This document shows positions 13,374 through 14,436 of a stretch of DNA of 14,436 nt, in pieces. How positions within the stretch are numbered: the stretch's first letter is position 1; every line of letters starts with the position of its first letter. Below the pieces are notes generated by a model, which saw only the letters and a program-made list of their open reading frames with translations, was not told the origin of the DNA and searched no databases. The stretch is from JBBDST01 sp040904765 (GTDB taxonomy: Bacteria; Actinomycetota; Nitriliruptoria; Nitriliruptorales; Nitriliruptoraceae). The position numbers were made by a program, and so were the translations under genes. The stretch lies in assembly GCA_040904765.1 (NCBI GenBank), contig JBBDST010000063.1, positions 1-14,436 on the forward strand, read 5' to 3'.

Positions 13374-14436
13374 CCGACTCCAGCCGCTATCACGCCCGCC
13401 GGAGCCGCTTAAAAGCGGCAATAGCAGCAAACGATCTTGACGCGCTGGTTGTCACCCATCCGGTAAACGTCACCTATCTCACGGGCTTTACCGGCAGCAA
13501 CGGTCAAATTGTCGTCACCGCAGCCGATAGCAGCGTTGACACGCTGTTCACTGACCGACGCTATGAAGGTCGCGTCCAAACCGACACGGACCTTAACGTC
13601 ACCTATGGGCCGTTTCTGCCGGCAATCCTTGCCACACCGGGCACGGTCGGCATGGAAGCACAGCATGTCAGTTGGGCCAGTGCACGCCAGCTGCTCGTCG
13701 ACAGCCAAGCCAAACGGGTGACGCTCAGCCCAACAACCAACATGGTTGAAGAACTTCGGCAGTATAAAGACAGCTATGAACATGCACAGCTGACAGCCGC
13801 CTGCCAAATCACTGTGGATGCGTTAAACCACCTGTTTGAACATACCCGTCTTGAAGGGGTAAGCGAACGCGCCATCGCCCATACCCTGCAACAGATCATG
13901 CAGGACTTTGGTGCTGACGGCGACGCGTTTGCGCCGATCGTTGCTACCGGCGTCAACGGTGCGATACCGCACCACAGCCCGACCGATCGGATCGTTGCCA
14001 AAGGCGAACTGTTAACCATCGATTGTGGCGCACGCCTAAACGGCTATCACGCAGACTGCACCCGCACCGTTGCGATTGGTACGGCACCAAACAGCGAACT
14101 GGCGGCCATCTATGCGGTTGTTCGTGATGCTCAACAGGCCGCAACAGCCGCACTCACCGCCAACACGACCGCGGGCGAAGTTGATGACGCTGCCCGTAGC
14201 GTGATCGAAACGGCCGGTTACGGTGCCGCGTTTGTGCATGGCACCGGACATGGGGTGGGACTGGAAATTCATGAAGCGCCGCTGATCGGCCCCAAGGCAA
14301 CTGCTAGGCTTCAGGCGACGGTGGTATGCACGAGCGAACCGGGGATTTATCTTCCTGGCGTCGGTGGTGTCCGGATCGAAGACACGGTCGTTGTGACTGC
14401 AAGCGGTGCACCGCAGATCCTCACCGACTGCCCGCG
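13370..14436 (+). CDS. Xaa-Pro aminopeptidase / M24B family metallopeptidase (3' end outside window)
   Basis: From GTG 13370, inside the aroQ stop (GTGA), the frame stays open to the window edge, giving 355 residues. The N-terminal creatinase-like domain shows RRSRLKAAIAANDLDALVVT, PVNVTYLTGFTGSNG and FTDRRYEGRVQ. The C-terminal pita-bread domain has all five metal ligands: Asp218 in TIDCGARLNGYHAD, Asp229, His294 in HGTGHGVG, Glu323 in SEPGIYLP and Glu337 in RIEDTVVV. His290 is in the catalytic position. This is a two-metal cytoplasmic peptidase that removes the first residue before proline. Length suggests only a few residues are missing. In actinobacteria a PepP/PepQ-like gene commonly follows aroQ and precedes efp, which may lie just downstream; this is an inference. 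PepQ-type (prolidase) specificity cannot be excluded. Confidence 0.93.
   Translation, partial: MTDSSRYHARRSRLKAAIAANDLDALVVTHPVNVTYLTGFTGSNGQIVVTAADSSVDTLFTDRRYEGRVQTDTDLNVTYGPFLPAILATPGTVGMEAQHVSWASARQLLVDSQAKRVTLSPTTNMVEELRQYKDSYEHAQLTAACQITVDALNHLFEHTRLEGVSERAIAHTLQQIMQDFGADGDAFAPIVATGVNGAIPHHSPTDRIVAKGELLTIDCGARLNGYHADCTRTVAIGTAPNSELAAIYAVVRDAQQAATAALTANTTAGEVDDAARSVIETAGYGAAFVHGTGHGVGLEIHEAPLIGPKATARLQATVVCTSEPGIYLPGVGGVRIEDTVVVTASGAPQILTDCP

Noticed and set aside
1..14436. Mobile elements, CRISPR arrays, tRNA/rRNA genes, toxin-antitoxin or defence modules
   Set aside because: I looked for transposase motifs, spaced repeats, tRNA-like folds in gaps and known defence domains, and saw none; nearly all the sequence is conserved housekeeping genes with uniform character.

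Overview
The window is a dense, all-plus-strand stretch of bacterial housekeeping genes. There are 15 coding regions, the first and last cut by the window edges. I judge the source to be an actinobacterium (Actinomycetota). By eye the DNA is moderately GC-rich. GTG starts are frequent, and genes often join by GTGA stop/start overlaps. The order aspS, rarA, DUF948-type gene, alaS, ruvX, mltG, aroE, prepilin peptidase, aroC, aroK, aroB, aroQ, Xaa-Pro peptidase is the actinobacterial arrangement; the aroE / prepilin peptidase / aro block also occurs in Mycobacterium tuberculosis. The AspRS looks like the non-discriminating type (RRDHGG motif), which fits a lineage making Asn-tRNA by amidation. 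The class cannot be fixed from this window. A less well-studied class such as Acidimicrobiia is possible, but that is a guess.

Left third (1-4108): the 3' end of hisS, complete aspS, then rarA (replication-fork AAA+ ATPase), a small DUF948-like membrane protein and a 72-residue glycine-rich hypothetical protein. rarA has a possible promoter placed as for a leaderless mRNA.

Middle (4158-8382): alaS with all zinc ligands, ruvX (YqgF family, 16S rRNA 5' maturation) coupled to it by a GTGA overlap, and mltG (membrane-bound endolytic murein transglycosylase). A TAGGCT hexamer upstream of alaS is a reasonable -10 candidate.

Right half (8414-14436): aroE, a short prepilin peptidase lacking the cysteine-rich methylation domain, then aroC-aroK-aroB-aroQ, followed by an Xaa-Pro aminopeptidase that starts inside the aroQ stop codon and runs off the window. 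Together the aro genes supply five of the seven shikimate steps (aroB, aroQ, aroE, aroK, aroC). The first step (DAHP synthase) and aroA are not here. The only intergenic gap over 100 bases (9956-10076) precedes aroC; it holds two overlapping, mutually exclusive hairpins and candidate -10 elements.

I found no RNA gene, CRISPR array, mobile element, toxin-antitoxin pair or defence module, and no evidence of a novel system. The points worth a second look are modest: the hairpin pair before aroC, the possible leaderless rarA promoter, the uniform GTGA couplings, the undescribed 72-residue protein, the prepilin peptidase inside the aro block, and an apparent excess of CGATCG.
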